From the NCBI RefSeq assembly GCF_001637325.1, contig NZ_LRXL01000052.1, positions 1-64,000 on the forward strand: a stretch of 64,000 nucleotides of DNA. The letters run 5' to 3'. Shown piece by piece: positions 25,852-34,539 of this stretch. Position 1 is the stretch's first letter, and each line of letters opens with the position of its first letter. Position numbers and translations under genes: made by a program. The notes beneath the pieces are model-generated. The model had not been told where the DNA came from. It saw only the letters and a list, made by a program, of their open reading frames with translations, and ran no database searches. Source of the stretch: Cochleicola gelatinilyticus. Lineage in GTDB: Bacteria > Bacteroidota > Bacteroidia > Flavobacteriales > Flavobacteriaceae.

Positions 25852-26481
25852 TTATTCCCTTTTTGAAATTTCATCTCGAATATTGGCTGCGGTTTCGTAA
25901 TCCTCGTTAGCTACTGCTTGATCCAGCATGGTGTTTAATTCTTTTAAAGTGAATTTTCCATATTTTTTTCCACTCGAGGGATTAGATTCTTTGTCTTCTC
26001 CTAAAATTAATTCTTCGATAACGGCATCCTCTTGCTGTGAAGATTTTTTGTCGGAATTCTTTGAAGGCGTTTTCAAGAATATACCAGCTTTGTCAAGTAT
26101 TGCTTTGTACGTAAATATAGGTGCGTCGAAACGCAATGCCAGTGCAATGGCATCACTGGTACGGGCATCGATAATTTCTTCGATTGCGTCCCGCTCGCAA
26201 ATAATGCTCGAATAGAACACGCCATCGACAAGCTTATGTACAATTACTTGTTTTACAACAATTGAAAAACGATCTGAGAAGTTCTTAAATAAATCGTGAG
26301 TTAAAGGGCGTGGAGGTTTTATCTCTTTTTCTAAAGCGATTGCAATAGATTGTGCTTCAAAAGCGCCAATCACGATGGGTAATTTTCGTTCGCCACCCAC
26401 TTCGCTCAAAATTAGCGCGTAGGCTCCATTTTGTGTTTGACTGTAAGAGATTCCTTTAATATTAAGTCGTACTAGGCTCAT
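25852..26481 (-). CDS. Bifunctional nuclease family protein with UVR motif
   Basis: A 209-residue protein. Residues 1-135 are the DUF151 bifunctional nuclease domain (GERKLPIVIGAFEAQSIAIALE, then RPLTHDLF and DARTSDAIALALRF). The C-terminal 40 residues are a UvrB/UvrC-like motif (LNTMLDQAVANEDYETAANIRDEI). Known relatives cleave DNA and RNA in vitro. The cellular role is open. Single gene between nupC and etfA. Confidence 0.9.
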   Translation of the reverse strand: MSLVRLNIKGISYSQTQNGAYALILSEVGGERKLPIVIGAFEAQSIAIALEKEIKPPRPLTHDLFKNFSDRFSIVVKQVIVHKLVDGVFYSSIICERDAIEEIIDARTSDAIALALRFDAPIFTYKAILDKAGIFLKTPSKNSDKKSSQQEDAVIEELILGEDKESNPSSGKKYGKFTLKELNTMLDQAVANEDYETAANIRDEISKRE

Positions 26482-26626
26482 TAATAAGTTTTCAGTTGTC
26501 GGTATGTAGTAGCCTTTTGCGCTACTTTTTAAACGTGTAAAATTACATTAAACCGTAATAGAATAATGTAGAACGTCACAAAAAATCACGGCTCTCTCAT
26601 TATGCTAAAACACTCTGATCTACATG

Positions 26627-26671
26627 AGAAAAGGCTGTTTAAATAAGGATGCTTCCTATTTTAAACAGCCC
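26627..26671 (-). terminator. Terminator after etfA
   Basis: A long hairpin with an 11-bp stem GGCTGTTTAAA/TTTAAACAGCC (26633-26643 with 26660-26670), inner AGG/CCT, and AAAA at 26629-26632 giving U residues on the minus strand. It follows the stop at 26699. Confidence 0.7.
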
Positions 26672-26698
26672 TCTAACAAAGGTCCAAAATACTAAAAA

Positions 26699-27664
26699 TT
26701 ATGCGTTTTGTGCCTTAAAGGCTTTTAATTTTTCGTTGAGTTGTGGAACCACTTCAAAAGCATCTCCAACAATTCCGTAATCTGCAGCCTTGAAAAAAGG
26801 AGCTTCTGGATCGTTGTTAATTACTACTTTTACTTTAGACGAGTTGATACCAGCTAAATGTTGAATGGCACCACTAATTCCAATAGCAATGTATAAGTTA
26901 GAAGCTACTGGCTTACCTGTTTGCCCTACGTGTTCGCTATGAGGTCTCCAGCCCATATCACTTACGGGTTTAGAACATGCTGTTGCAGCGCCTAAAGTTT
27001 CAGCTAATTCTTCGATCATTCCCCAATTTTCAGGTCCTTTTAAGCCTCGACCTCCAGAAACAACAACTTCTGCATCTGCAATCGTTACTTTATCTGTTGC
27101 TTTATCTACCGAAACAACATTTACTGAAAAATCTTCTGAAGCTAGTTCGGGAGAGAACGCTTCAGTAGTAGCTGTAGTCTCATTTTCTTTAAGACCGTAT
27201 GCGTTTTTACCTAATCCGATCACTTTTGTATCGGTTGTAATTTCAGTAATGGCGAATGCTTTATTAGTAAAAACACTGTGCTTTACCTGAAAAGGAGAAG
27301 TATTCGTAGGAAGTTCTGTAACATTCGCTACATATCCTGCTTCTAGGTTTACAGCTACTAATGGAGCCATAAATTTACTGTTTGCGCTTGATGTAAGTAC
27401 AATTACACTAGCACCCTCCTTTTTAGCTGCTTGAGCAACTACATCGGCATATGCGTCTGCATTGAATTTACTTAATTTATCATTGGAAATTTCCAATACT
27501 TTTGAAGCACCAAATTTTCCGAGCTCTTCACTGTTTCCACCGTTTACTGAAACTGCAGTAACGCTTGTTCCCATCATATCGGCGATTCCTTTTGCATAAG
27601 AAACTGCTTCGTGAGCAATTTTTTTAAATGTTCCTTCTTCGGATTCTGTATATACTAGTACCAT
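26699..27664 (-). CDS. etfA: Electron transfer flavoprotein, alpha subunit
   Basis: A 321-residue protein with the FAD-binding C-terminal domain: VSGGRGLKGPENW, SKPVSDMGWRPHSEHVGQTGKPVASNLYIAIGISGAIQHLAGI and NDPEAPFF. It forms a heterodimer with EtfB and moves electrons from acyl-CoA dehydrogenases to the quinone pool. It follows etfB by 81 bases, with a short tandem repeat in the gap. Confidence 0.95.
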   Translation of the reverse strand: MVLVYTESEEGTFKKIAHEAVSYAKGIADMMGTSVTAVSVNGGNSEELGKFGASKVLEISNDKLSKFNADAYADVVAQAAKKEGASVIVLTSSANSKFMAPLVAVNLEAGYVANVTELPTNTSPFQVKHSVFTNKAFAITEITTDTKVIGLGKNAYGLKENETTATTEAFSPELASEDFSVNVVSVDKATDKVTIADAEVVVSGGRGLKGPENWGMIEELAETLGAATACSKPVSDMGWRPHSEHVGQTGKPVASNLYIAIGISGAIQHLAGINSSKVKVVINNDPEAPFFKAADYGIVGDAFEVVPQLNEKLKAFKAQNA

Positions 27665-27673
27665 GATTTTTAT

Positions 27674-27704
27674 AGTTATGAGTTATAAGTTATAAGTCAT
27701 GAGT
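27674..27704. repeat. Tandem 7-base repeat in the etfB-etfA gap
   Basis: Four consecutive heptamers, AGTTATG AGTTATA AGTTATA AGTCATG, are followed by AGT. They start 10 bases before the etfA start codon on the minus strand and fill the position where its leader lies. Origin unknown. Confidence 0.7.
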
Positions 27705-27745
27705 GGCAAAATAGCTCCACCCTGGACTAAGAACTGATAACTTGT

Positions 27746-28486
27746 TTATATTACTTTTGCCTCGTTGTGTAAAAGATCAATAAGTTCGTCTACATTATCA
27801 ACTAACTTCACAGCACCTTTTGGAGCTGGTTTTTCAAAAGAAGCTGTTGTAGTTTCTGGAGAAACCGCCACTGGTTCTTTTACAGTTAAAGGCTTGCTTC
27901 TAGCTTGCATGATGCCTCTCATGTTCGGGATTCGAAGATCACTTTCTTCAACAAGTCCTTTTTGACCGCCTACTACTAGAGGTAACTTCGTGCTTACAGT
28001 TTCTTTACCACCATCGATTTCACGAATTGCAGTAACATTATCTCCTTCAATTTCAAGATTGATGCAAGTATTTACGAAATTAGCATCGGTTAACTTAGCA
28101 AGCATACCTGGGACCATCCCACCGTTATAATCGATCGACTCGCGACCAGCAATAACTAGATCGTATGCACCATCTTTTACAACAGAAGCTAATTGTTTTG
28201 CAACAGAGTAACCATCGGTTGCAGGTGTATTTACTCGAATGGCAGCATCGGCACCAATGGCTAATGCTTTTCGAAGTGTAGGTTCTGTTTCGGGTCCACC
28301 TACGTTTATTACATCTACTGAAGCGCCTTGCTTTTCTTTAAACCACATGGCTCTGGTAAGACCAAACTCATCGTTTGGATTGATCACAAACTGCACACCG
28401 TTGGTGTCGAATTTGGTGTCTCCTTCGGTAAAATTAATTTTAGAGGTAGTATCGGGTACGTGACTTATACACACTAATATTTTCAT
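27746..28486 (-). CDS. etfB: Electron transfer flavoprotein, beta subunit
   Basis: A 246-residue protein: MKILVCISHVPDTTSKI at the start, NPNDEFGLTRAMW, then AGRESIDYNGGMVPGMLAKL and the LPLVVGGQKGLVEESDLRIPN recognition loop region. It binds AMP and partners EtfA. First gene of the etfBA operon, divergent from pdhB. Confidence 0.95.
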   Translation of the reverse strand: MKILVCISHVPDTTSKINFTEGDTKFDTNGVQFVINPNDEFGLTRAMWFKEKQGASVDVINVGGPETEPTLRKALAIGADAAIRVNTPATDGYSVAKQLASVVKDGAYDLVIAGRESIDYNGGMVPGMLAKLTDANFVNTCINLEIEGDNVTAIREIDGGKETVSTKLPLVVGGQKGLVEESDLRIPNMRGIMQARSKPLTVKEPVAVSPETTTASFEKPAPKGAVKLVDNVDELIDLLHNEAKVI

Positions 28487-28617
28487 ATGTGAAGTATTAT
28501 TTTAATTGTAAATTTTTGGGCTACGAAGATACTAATATATTCTGTATTTTACTATGCATGCATAATAAATTTTATTGAAAACTTTCACAATTATATCTAT
28601 GCACATATAAATAATAG

Positions 28618-28625
28618 TATTTTTG
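28618..28625 (+). promoter_or_regulatory. -7 box upstream of pdhB
   Basis: TATTTTTG matches TAnnTTTG, 60 bases before the ATG at 28686, in the gap between etfB and pdhB. No -33 TTTG at the right distance. Confidence 0.4.
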
Positions 28626-28685
28626 CCTTTCTTATTTCAATTTTCAATACCATTTGAAATAAATTATATAAAATTTGATACTCTT

Positions 28686-29666
28686 ATGAAGACCTTACAA
28701 TTCAGAGAAGCGATCTGTGAAGCGATGACCGAAGAAATGCGTCGTGATGATACTATATATTTAATGGGCGAAGAAGTTGCCGAATATAATGGTGCTTACA
28801 AAGCGAGTAAAGGTATGTTGGATGAATTCGGAGAAAAGCGTGTCATCGATACTCCTATTTCTGAATTAGGATTTTCAGGTGTTGCCATTGGTTCTGCTAT
28901 GAACGGGAACCGTCCTATTGTTGAATATATGACGTTTAATTTTTCATTAGTTGGAATCGACCAGATTATTAACAACGCCGCAAAAATTCGCCAGATGTCG
29001 GGAGGACAGTTTAATTGTCCTATCGTTTTTCGTGGACCTACCGCTTCTGCAGGTCAGTTGGCTGCTACGCACTCTCAAGCATTCGAAAGCTGGTATGCAA
29101 ATTGTCCTGGTCTTAAAGTAGTAGTGCCAAGTAATCCTGCAGATGCAAAAGGATTATTAAAAAGCGCAATTCGCGATGACGATCCAGTGATCTTTATGGA
29201 GAGTGAACAGATGTATGGAGATAAGGGAGAAGTACCTGAAGGAGAATATTTAATCCCAATTGGAGTAGCAGAAATTAAACGAAAGGGTGCCGATGTAACT
29301 ATCGTTTCTTTTGGTAAAATTATTAAAGAAGCATACACAGCAGCCGAGCAACTTTCAGAAGAAGGGATCGAATGTGAGATTATTGATCTTCGCACCATTC
29401 GTCCAATGGATCACGATACAATTATAGAGTCTGTAAAGAAAACAAATCGTCTTGTAATTTTAGAAGAATCATGGCCTTTTGGAAATATTTCTACAGAAAT
29501 CACCTACCAAGTTCAAAGTGCGGCATTCGATTATTTAGATGCTCCTATTGTAAAGATAAATACAGCAGACACTCCAGCGCCATATTCGCCTGTGTTACTT
29601 AAAGAATGGCTTCCTAATAGCGATGATGTTATAAAGGCGGTAAAAAAAGTGCTGTATAAAGACTAA
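28686..29666 (+). CDS. Pyruvate dehydrogenase E1 component, beta subunit
   Basis: 326 residues from the ATG at 28686 (MKTLQFREAICEAMTEEM). A thiamine-diphosphate enzyme subunit: DDTIYLMGEEVAEYNGAYK, GLDEFGEKR-like stretch, TPISELGFSGVAIGSAM, and the C-terminal transketolase domain with DLRTIRPMD and LEESWPFG. With E1 alpha it decarboxylates pyruvate for acetyl-CoA. The alpha subunit gene is not in the window. A 2-oxoisovalerate E1 beta would look similar, but the sequence fits PDH of Flavobacteria better. Confidence 0.9.
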   Translation: MKTLQFREAICEAMTEEMRRDDTIYLMGEEVAEYNGAYKASKGMLDEFGEKRVIDTPISELGFSGVAIGSAMNGNRPIVEYMTFNFSLVGIDQIINNAAKIRQMSGGQFNCPIVFRGPTASAGQLAATHSQAFESWYANCPGLKVVVPSNPADAKGLLKSAIRDDDPVIFMESEQMYGDKGEVPEGEYLIPIGVAEIKRKGADVTIVSFGKIIKEAYTAAEQLSEEGIECEIIDLRTIRPMDHDTIIESVKKTNRLVILEESWPFGNISTEITYQVQSAAFDYLDAPIVKINTADTPAPYSPVLLKEWLPNSDDVIKAVKKVLYKD

Positions 29667-29761
29667 AAAATTATTATCTAAATTCGGTTCTTAAAAACCG
29701 TGGCTTGATTTTAGTACGTAATTACTACACACCTTTTCTAGTTGTTACTTAAAAACCCTGA

Positions 29762-32308
29762 ATGCGCACAAATAGTTATTTTTTCCGAAGTTTAGAATTT
29801 CCAACATCTTTCTTATTTCCTAATTTTCTTCGGAAAGGTTTGATGGTTGTTGCATGTTTTTTCGTTGTAATTTCAACTTTAGCTCAGACTAAAGTAAGTG
29901 GTGTGGTGAAAGATCCTACAGGGATGTCGGTTGCTTTTGCAAATGTAATCTTTAAAGACTCTAATGAAGGTACCATCACTAATGAAGACGGACGTTTTTA
30001 TTTAGAAAGTGATGAAACATATACCGATGTTATTTTTTCTTTTGTTGGTTACGAAACCAAAGAAATCGTACTTACTGAACGAAGCACATACAAAATGGAA
30101 GTCATCTTAGAGGAAGAGGCTGCATCGTTGGATGAGGTGGTGATCTTTAGCGGGAAACAATCTAAAAAAAACAATCCTGCAATCGATATTCTTCGTAAGG
30201 TCTGGGAAAATAGAAGGGAAAATGGAGTAAAAAAGTTTAAACAGTATACGTACGATAAATACGAAAAACTAGAATTTGACCTAAATACTATCGACAGTGC
30301 ACTGATTAAAAGTCCGGTGTTTAAGGGAATGGAATTTATTTTCGACCAAACCGATACGTCTAAGATTACCGGAAATACCTACCTGCCTATTTTTATAAAT
30401 GAGGCACTTTCAAAAGTGTACGGAGACAATCTTTTAAATGAAGAAAAAGAAGTGCTTGATGGAAACAAAAACTCTGGTTTTAGTAACAATCAAACTCTTA
30501 TCGCATTTGTAAAAGATCTGTACAGCGATTACGACGTTTACGACAACTACCTTAAATTTTTCGATAAAGCATTTACAAGTCCGCTTTCAAAGACCGGAAT
30601 CGATGTGTACAATTATGTATTGCTTGATAGCGCCTATCGCGATAATAAATGGTGTTATAATATTGTCTATTATCCTAGACGTAAGAATGAGCTTACATTT
30701 AAAGGAGATTTCTGGGTAAACGATTCTACTTGGGCGATTAAAGAAATTAATATGCAGGCTTCAAAAAGTGCTAACCTTAACTGGGTGCGAGAAGTCTATA
30801 TCGAACAGGAATTCGATGTGCTAAACGATTCTATTTTTTTAATTACCCGAGATTATTTTTTAAGTGATTTTAGCCTTCGAAAAAAGGAAGGGGCTCGTGG
30901 TGTTTACGGAAAGCGAACTACATTATACGACAATTATGTATTCGATATTCCGAAGGATAAAAGCTTTTATTCCAATCAAGTAGATCCTTATCAATTTCAA
31001 GTTTATAATAGGGATGACGAATATTGGAAAACAAAAAGAATGGAAGCCCTTAATAATGATGAAAAAGGGGTCTATAAAATGCTTGACACGTTAAAAACAG
31101 TTCCTCGATTTAAAGCACTGTATAATATTGGTGCAACATTGGTGTCAGGATATTATCAAATAGGAAATGTTGATGTAGGTCCTGTATTTTCAGTCTTTGG
31201 CTTTAATGAAGCGGAAGGATTACGAATCCGTTTAGGTGGTCGTACCTATTTTACTCAAAACGACCCTTGGCGCCTAGAAGTATTTGGAGCGTATGGATTG
31301 AGAGATGAACGCTTTAAGTATGGTGTTTCGGGAAAATGGTTGCTTGATCGCAAATCAAGATTAACGGTCTTTGGGGGAAATCGGAAAGATGTAGAGCAAA
31401 CAGGGGCTACTCTAACAAATAGCAACGATGTGTTAGGCAGAAGTTTGGCGTCGTCATCACTAATTTCAGTAGGGGCAAATGACCGGTTAACACGAATTAA
31501 TTTAACTACCGCAGGTTTCTCTTTAGAGCCGTCAAAAAATTTAATCACCAGAATTACCGGATCCTATCGTACATTGAAATCTGCTACCGATACTTTTAGT
31601 ATCGATTATTTTGATGAGAACGGAGATGTGCAAAGTACAATTTCTCAACCAGAGATCGAGGTTAGCTTAAATTATACACCTGGCCGTAAAACTTCAGGAT
31701 ATGGCGTGGAACAAACCATAATAAACGATGGTGATTATTCAATTTTTTACCTCGGATATACATTAGGATTGAAAAACGTATTAGGGGGAGATTTCGATTA
31801 TAAACGTTTGCAAGGACTCTATACACGTCCATGGAATATTGGAGGAATAGGAAGGCTTCTTTCAACAGTAGAAGTAGGAAAAGTGTTCGACCCAGTGCCA
31901 CTTAGTTTATTAAATCCAGTTCCTGGTAATCAGACGTACTTTAGTTTGTATAATAGTTTTACACAATTAGATTATTACGAATTTGTAAGTGATACATACG
32001 CATCGTTGCATTTACAGCATAATTTTGGCGGAAGACTTTTTTCTAGAATTCCTGGACTTCGAAAACTTAATCTTCGCGAAGTAATTGGTTTTCGTGCAGT
32101 TTATGGGGAGGTGTCAGATGAAAATATTGCTTTAAATGCGTCAAACATTGTATATCAGGCGCCTACAGAAATTTACTACGAATACAGTGTAGGAATTGGT
32201 AATATTTTTAAAATCTTTAGAATAGATTTTAACTTCCGAGGAAACTATTTAAGCAACCCAGGTGCGCGCAAATTTGGTGTTACGGGGGTATTCGGATTTT
32301 CTTTCTAA
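29762..32308 (+). CDS. DUF5686 and carboxypeptidase-like regulatory domain outer-membrane protein
   Basis: An 848-residue protein. A long n-region and hydrophobic signal ends at STLAQ. Residues about 43-125 are a carboxypeptidase-regulatory-like domain (SGVVKDPTGMSVAFANVIFKDSNEG...TNEDG), then DEVVIFSGKQ and DUF5686 with a C-terminal outer-membrane barrel that ends in a Phe-terminated strand (FGVTGVFGFSF). Its role is unknown, although the architecture is that of an outer-membrane protein. The ATG at 29843 is an alternative start but would leave a signal without positive residues. Confidence 0.85.
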   Translation: MRTNSYFFRSLEFPTSFLFPNFLRKGLMVVACFFVVISTLAQTKVSGVVKDPTGMSVAFANVIFKDSNEGTITNEDGRFYLESDETYTDVIFSFVGYETKEIVLTERSTYKMEVILEEEAASLDEVVIFSGKQSKKNNPAIDILRKVWENRRENGVKKFKQYTYDKYEKLEFDLNTIDSALIKSPVFKGMEFIFDQTDTSKITGNTYLPIFINEALSKVYGDNLLNEEKEVLDGNKNSGFSNNQTLIAFVKDLYSDYDVYDNYLKFFDKAFTSPLSKTGIDVYNYVLLDSAYRDNKWCYNIVYYPRRKNELTFKGDFWVNDSTWAIKEINMQASKSANLNWVREVYIEQEFDVLNDSIFLITRDYFLSDFSLRKKEGARGVYGKRTTLYDNYVFDIPKDKSFYSNQVDPYQFQVYNRDDEYWKTKRMEALNNDEKGVYKMLDTLKTVPRFKALYNIGATLVSGYYQIGNVDVGPVFSVFGFNEAEGLRIRLGGRTYFTQNDPWRLEVFGAYGLRDERFKYGVSGKWLLDRKSRLTVFGGNRKDVEQTGATLTNSNDVLGRSLASSSLISVGANDRLTRINLTTAGFSLEPSKNLITRITGSYRTLKSATDTFSIDYFDENGDVQSTISQPEIEVSLNYTPGRKTSGYGVEQTIINDGDYSIFYLGYTLGLKNVLGGDFDYKRLQGLYTRPWNIGGIGRLLSTVEVGKVFDPVPLSLLNPVPGNQTYFSLYNSFTQLDYYEFVSDTYASLHLQHNFGGRLFSRIPGLRKLNLREVIGFRAVYGEVSDENIALNASNIVYQAPTEIYYEYSVGIGNIFKIFRIDFNFRGNYLSNPGARKFGVTGVFGFSF

Positions 32309-32378
32309 AAAATTTTCTTCGGAATTTATTTATTTCATTTCATGGAGTTGTAATGTGCTTTTTCTGAAAAAAGTTCCC

Positions 32379-32386
32379 TAAATTTG
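32379..32386 (+). promoter_or_regulatory. -7 box upstream of the M23-like gene
   Basis: TAAATTTG matches TAnnTTTG, 36 bases before the ATG at 32423. Confidence 0.45.
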
Positions 32387-32422
32387 GTAATCTCCCCACA
32401 ACCAACCATTTAAATCAATTAT

Positions 32423-33232
32423 ATGAAACTCCTTGTTTGGCTCCTTTTGGTTGCCGTAACCTCTGTATATGCATCTCCCAATGTGACCGTATATTTTGAA
32501 ACTACTGCAGATGGTTATGACGTTTTTGCTGATAATACTGAAGGTTGTCCGGTGACAGTTCAACTAGATCTTACATTAGAAAATCTGGAATCGGAGAAAG
32601 GCGATCATGCAATAATTATTGTACCCGCGAAAGCGGAATACTTTCAAATTAACACTTTAAAAATAATTAGTAAGTTACAAGCGCATCAATTTTCTCATAT
32701 TGTTACTTCTTATTTTGGAGATTCAAATAAAAAGGAATATGATGCGGTTTTCGAATATGCATTGCCATTTAAAAAAGGGGGCTCTTACAAACTGTTACAA
32801 CCTACTAATACCAATACAGGTCAAGAAAAAGAATTCGCTATAAATTTTGAAATGCCATTAGGTACCGTAATTACAGCCGTTAGAGGAGGACTTGTAATTG
32901 AGGTCGTTGCAGAAAATGAAAAAGGTTGTCGAGAAGAAGATTGTAATGATGTGAAAAATTACATACTCGTGTATCACATAGATGGCACATTTGCAGAATA
33001 TAGTTCTCTTAAGAAAGAAGGGATTTTAGTTGCGAAAGGGGATCCTGTTAAAATAGGGCAACCAGTGGGATTAAGTGACGTTGCTGGACGTGCAAATAGA
33101 CCAAAATTACATCTCGAAATCTTCTTAGCCGACGTCTCAAAACGAAAGATTTTAAAAACAAATTTTCTTCTCGGAAATGGAAGTGATTATGGTATTTTAC
33201 TAGAAGGTGCAACCTATACTCGAAACTACTAA
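32423..33232 (+). CDS. Exported M23-like protein, probably non-catalytic
   Basis: A 269-residue protein with a signal peptide (MKLLVWLLLVAVTSVYA). Residues about 135-250 have the M23/LytM beta fold (MPLGTVITAVRGGLVIEV, KKEGILVAKGDPVKIGQPVGLSD, RPKLHLEIF). The usual zinc ligands are missing: no HxxxxD before the first strand, the YxHL motif reads EYSSL, and the HxH motif reads KLHLE with only one His. It is therefore likely a pseudoenzyme, perhaps an activator or peptidoglycan binder. Compare the intact M23 protein at 56643-57620. Confidence 0.8.
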   Translation: MKLLVWLLLVAVTSVYASPNVTVYFETTADGYDVFADNTEGCPVTVQLDLTLENLESEKGDHAIIIVPAKAEYFQINTLKIISKLQAHQFSHIVTSYFGDSNKKEYDAVFEYALPFKKGGSYKLLQPTNTNTGQEKEFAINFEMPLGTVITAVRGGLVIEVVAENEKGCREEDCNDVKNYILVYHIDGTFAEYSSLKKEGILVAKGDPVKIGQPVGLSDVAGRANRPKLHLEIFLADVSKRKILKTNFLLGNGSDYGILLEGATYTRNY

Positions 33233-33321
33233 GTCCACTTCTCATTTATTATTGAAAATTCAGTCTATTATTTTCTAAAAAAAACCAATTGAGTTCGTTT
33301 CCGTTATTACGGGAATTTTAG

Positions 33322-33329
33322 TACTTTTG
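33322..33329 (+). promoter_or_regulatory. -7 box upstream of ppa
   Basis: TACTTTTG matches TAnnTTTG, giving a leader of about 105 bases before the ATG at 33439. Confidence 0.45.
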
Positions 33330-33438
33330 CGCCCTCTAAAAATGGGGTGGTCACAAAGTTTATTGGGTGCTATTCTATATTATTTAAAAGAAAGATTATT
33401 AATAAAGACTGATTTTTTTCAGTAGATATACTTGCATT

Positions 33439-33966
33439 ATGACAGCAGATAAGGTGAATACGTTCGACGTACTAATAGAAATTCCGAAAGGAAGCCGTAA
33501 TAAATATGAATACGATTTTGAATTAAAAAGAATACGGTACGACCGTATGATCTTTTCATCTATGATGTATCCTGCAGATTATGGTTTTGTTCCCGAAACC
33601 TTAGCATTAGATGGAGATCCGTTGGATGTGCTAGTACTTGTAACCGAACCAACTTTTCCCGGTTGTGTAATCGAAGTAAAGCCTATTGGTGTATTTCATA
33701 TGGCAGACGAAAAAGGACCCGATGAAAAAGTGATCTGTGTACCTATTAGTGACCCTATCGCCAACACTGTAAATGATCTTTCAGAATTAAATCCACACCT
33801 TATTAAAGAGATCGAACATTTCTTTCAAGTATATAAAGATCTTGAAGAAAAGAAAGTTGACGTAGGTGGATGGGGTGATGAAAAAGAAGCAAAAGAAATT
33901 GTAGCTAAATGTATAGATCGTTTCAGAGAAAGTGATGTTCCTTTTAAAGAAGTGACCATTCGATAA
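33439..33966 (+). CDS. ppa: Inorganic diphosphatase
   Basis: A 175-residue family I soluble pyrophosphatase. IEIPKGSRNKYEYD (14-27), MMYPADYGFVPETLALDGDPLDVLVL with the Mg-binding DGDPLDVLV signature, and KVDVGGWGDEKEA are intact. It hydrolyses pyrophosphate in the cytoplasm. A membrane pyrophosphatase gene lies 0.6 kb downstream. Confidence 0.95.
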   Translation: MTADKVNTFDVLIEIPKGSRNKYEYDFELKRIRYDRMIFSSMMYPADYGFVPETLALDGDPLDVLVLVTEPTFPGCVIEVKPIGVFHMADEKGPDEKVICVPISDPIANTVNDLSELNPHLIKEIEHFFQVYKDLEEKKVDVGGWGDEKEAKEIVAKCIDRFRESDVPFKEVTIR

Positions 33967-33985
33967 TTACAGCTTATAAATATGT

Positions 33986-34020
33986 AAAAAACTCTGAATG
34001 ATAAATTCAGAGTTTTTTTG
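33986..34020 (+). terminator. Terminator of ppa
   Basis: A 9-bp stem ACTCTGAAT/ATTCAGAGT (33991-33999 with 34005-34013) with a 5-base loop and seven T residues after it. Confidence 0.9.
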
Positions 34021-34145
34021 TTTTCGATCTGTTCCTATCATGCAAAGTTTTAGAGTCTAATTGAAGCTTGCTAGCCTAATAACTACATAAGACTTAAGAC
34101 TCCTTAAATTTGATTTATTCTGTTTGAAGTGATTACAATTTTAAA

Positions 34146-34376
34146 TTAATTACAAGTACCTTTTTCCCATGATGTTACTCCTGCCCGATCAGCGGCACAA
34201 GGATTACTGTAGGTCGTTTCATTACAGCCACATACAGGGTCGTATTCCATCGTACAAGGTCCTTCGCTTATTTGTGAAGAATCGATACAATTAGATTTTA
34301 CAGTACCGCAGGAATAAATTGTTATATATACAGCTATCACCGCAACGATAGATAGAAGGTGTTTTGTTAATTTCAT
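34146..34376 (-). CDS. Kazal-type protease inhibitor domain lipoprotein
   Basis: A 76-residue protein with a lipoprotein signal (lipobox IYSC, Cys near 23). The mature part has Cys spacing and the core YDPVCGCNETTYSNPCAADRAGV of Kazal domains, then a final GTCN. Kazal domains block serine proteases. Here it would be anchored to a membrane facing out of the cytoplasm. Single gene, and its target is unknown. Confidence 0.82.
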   Translation of the reverse strand: MKLTKHLLSIVAVIAVYITIYSCGTVKSNCIDSSQISEGPCTMEYDPVCGCNETTYSNPCAADRAGVTSWEKGTCN

Positions 34377-34539
34377 ATTTTTGGGGGTATTATCATTTCA
34401 AGTTTAAAGATAATAAGATATGATTTAATTTTTCTGAAATTAATTGTTAATCTATCATTGATCTCAAAATTAGGATTGCTTTTTTCTTTAGTTCGATTTT
34501 GTTACTTTAGCATCCGAATTAACATAACCTTAAACATTC

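Noticed and set aside
29685-29700. CGGTT/AACCG hairpin after pdhB
   Set aside because: Short stem with no T tract, so not called a terminator.
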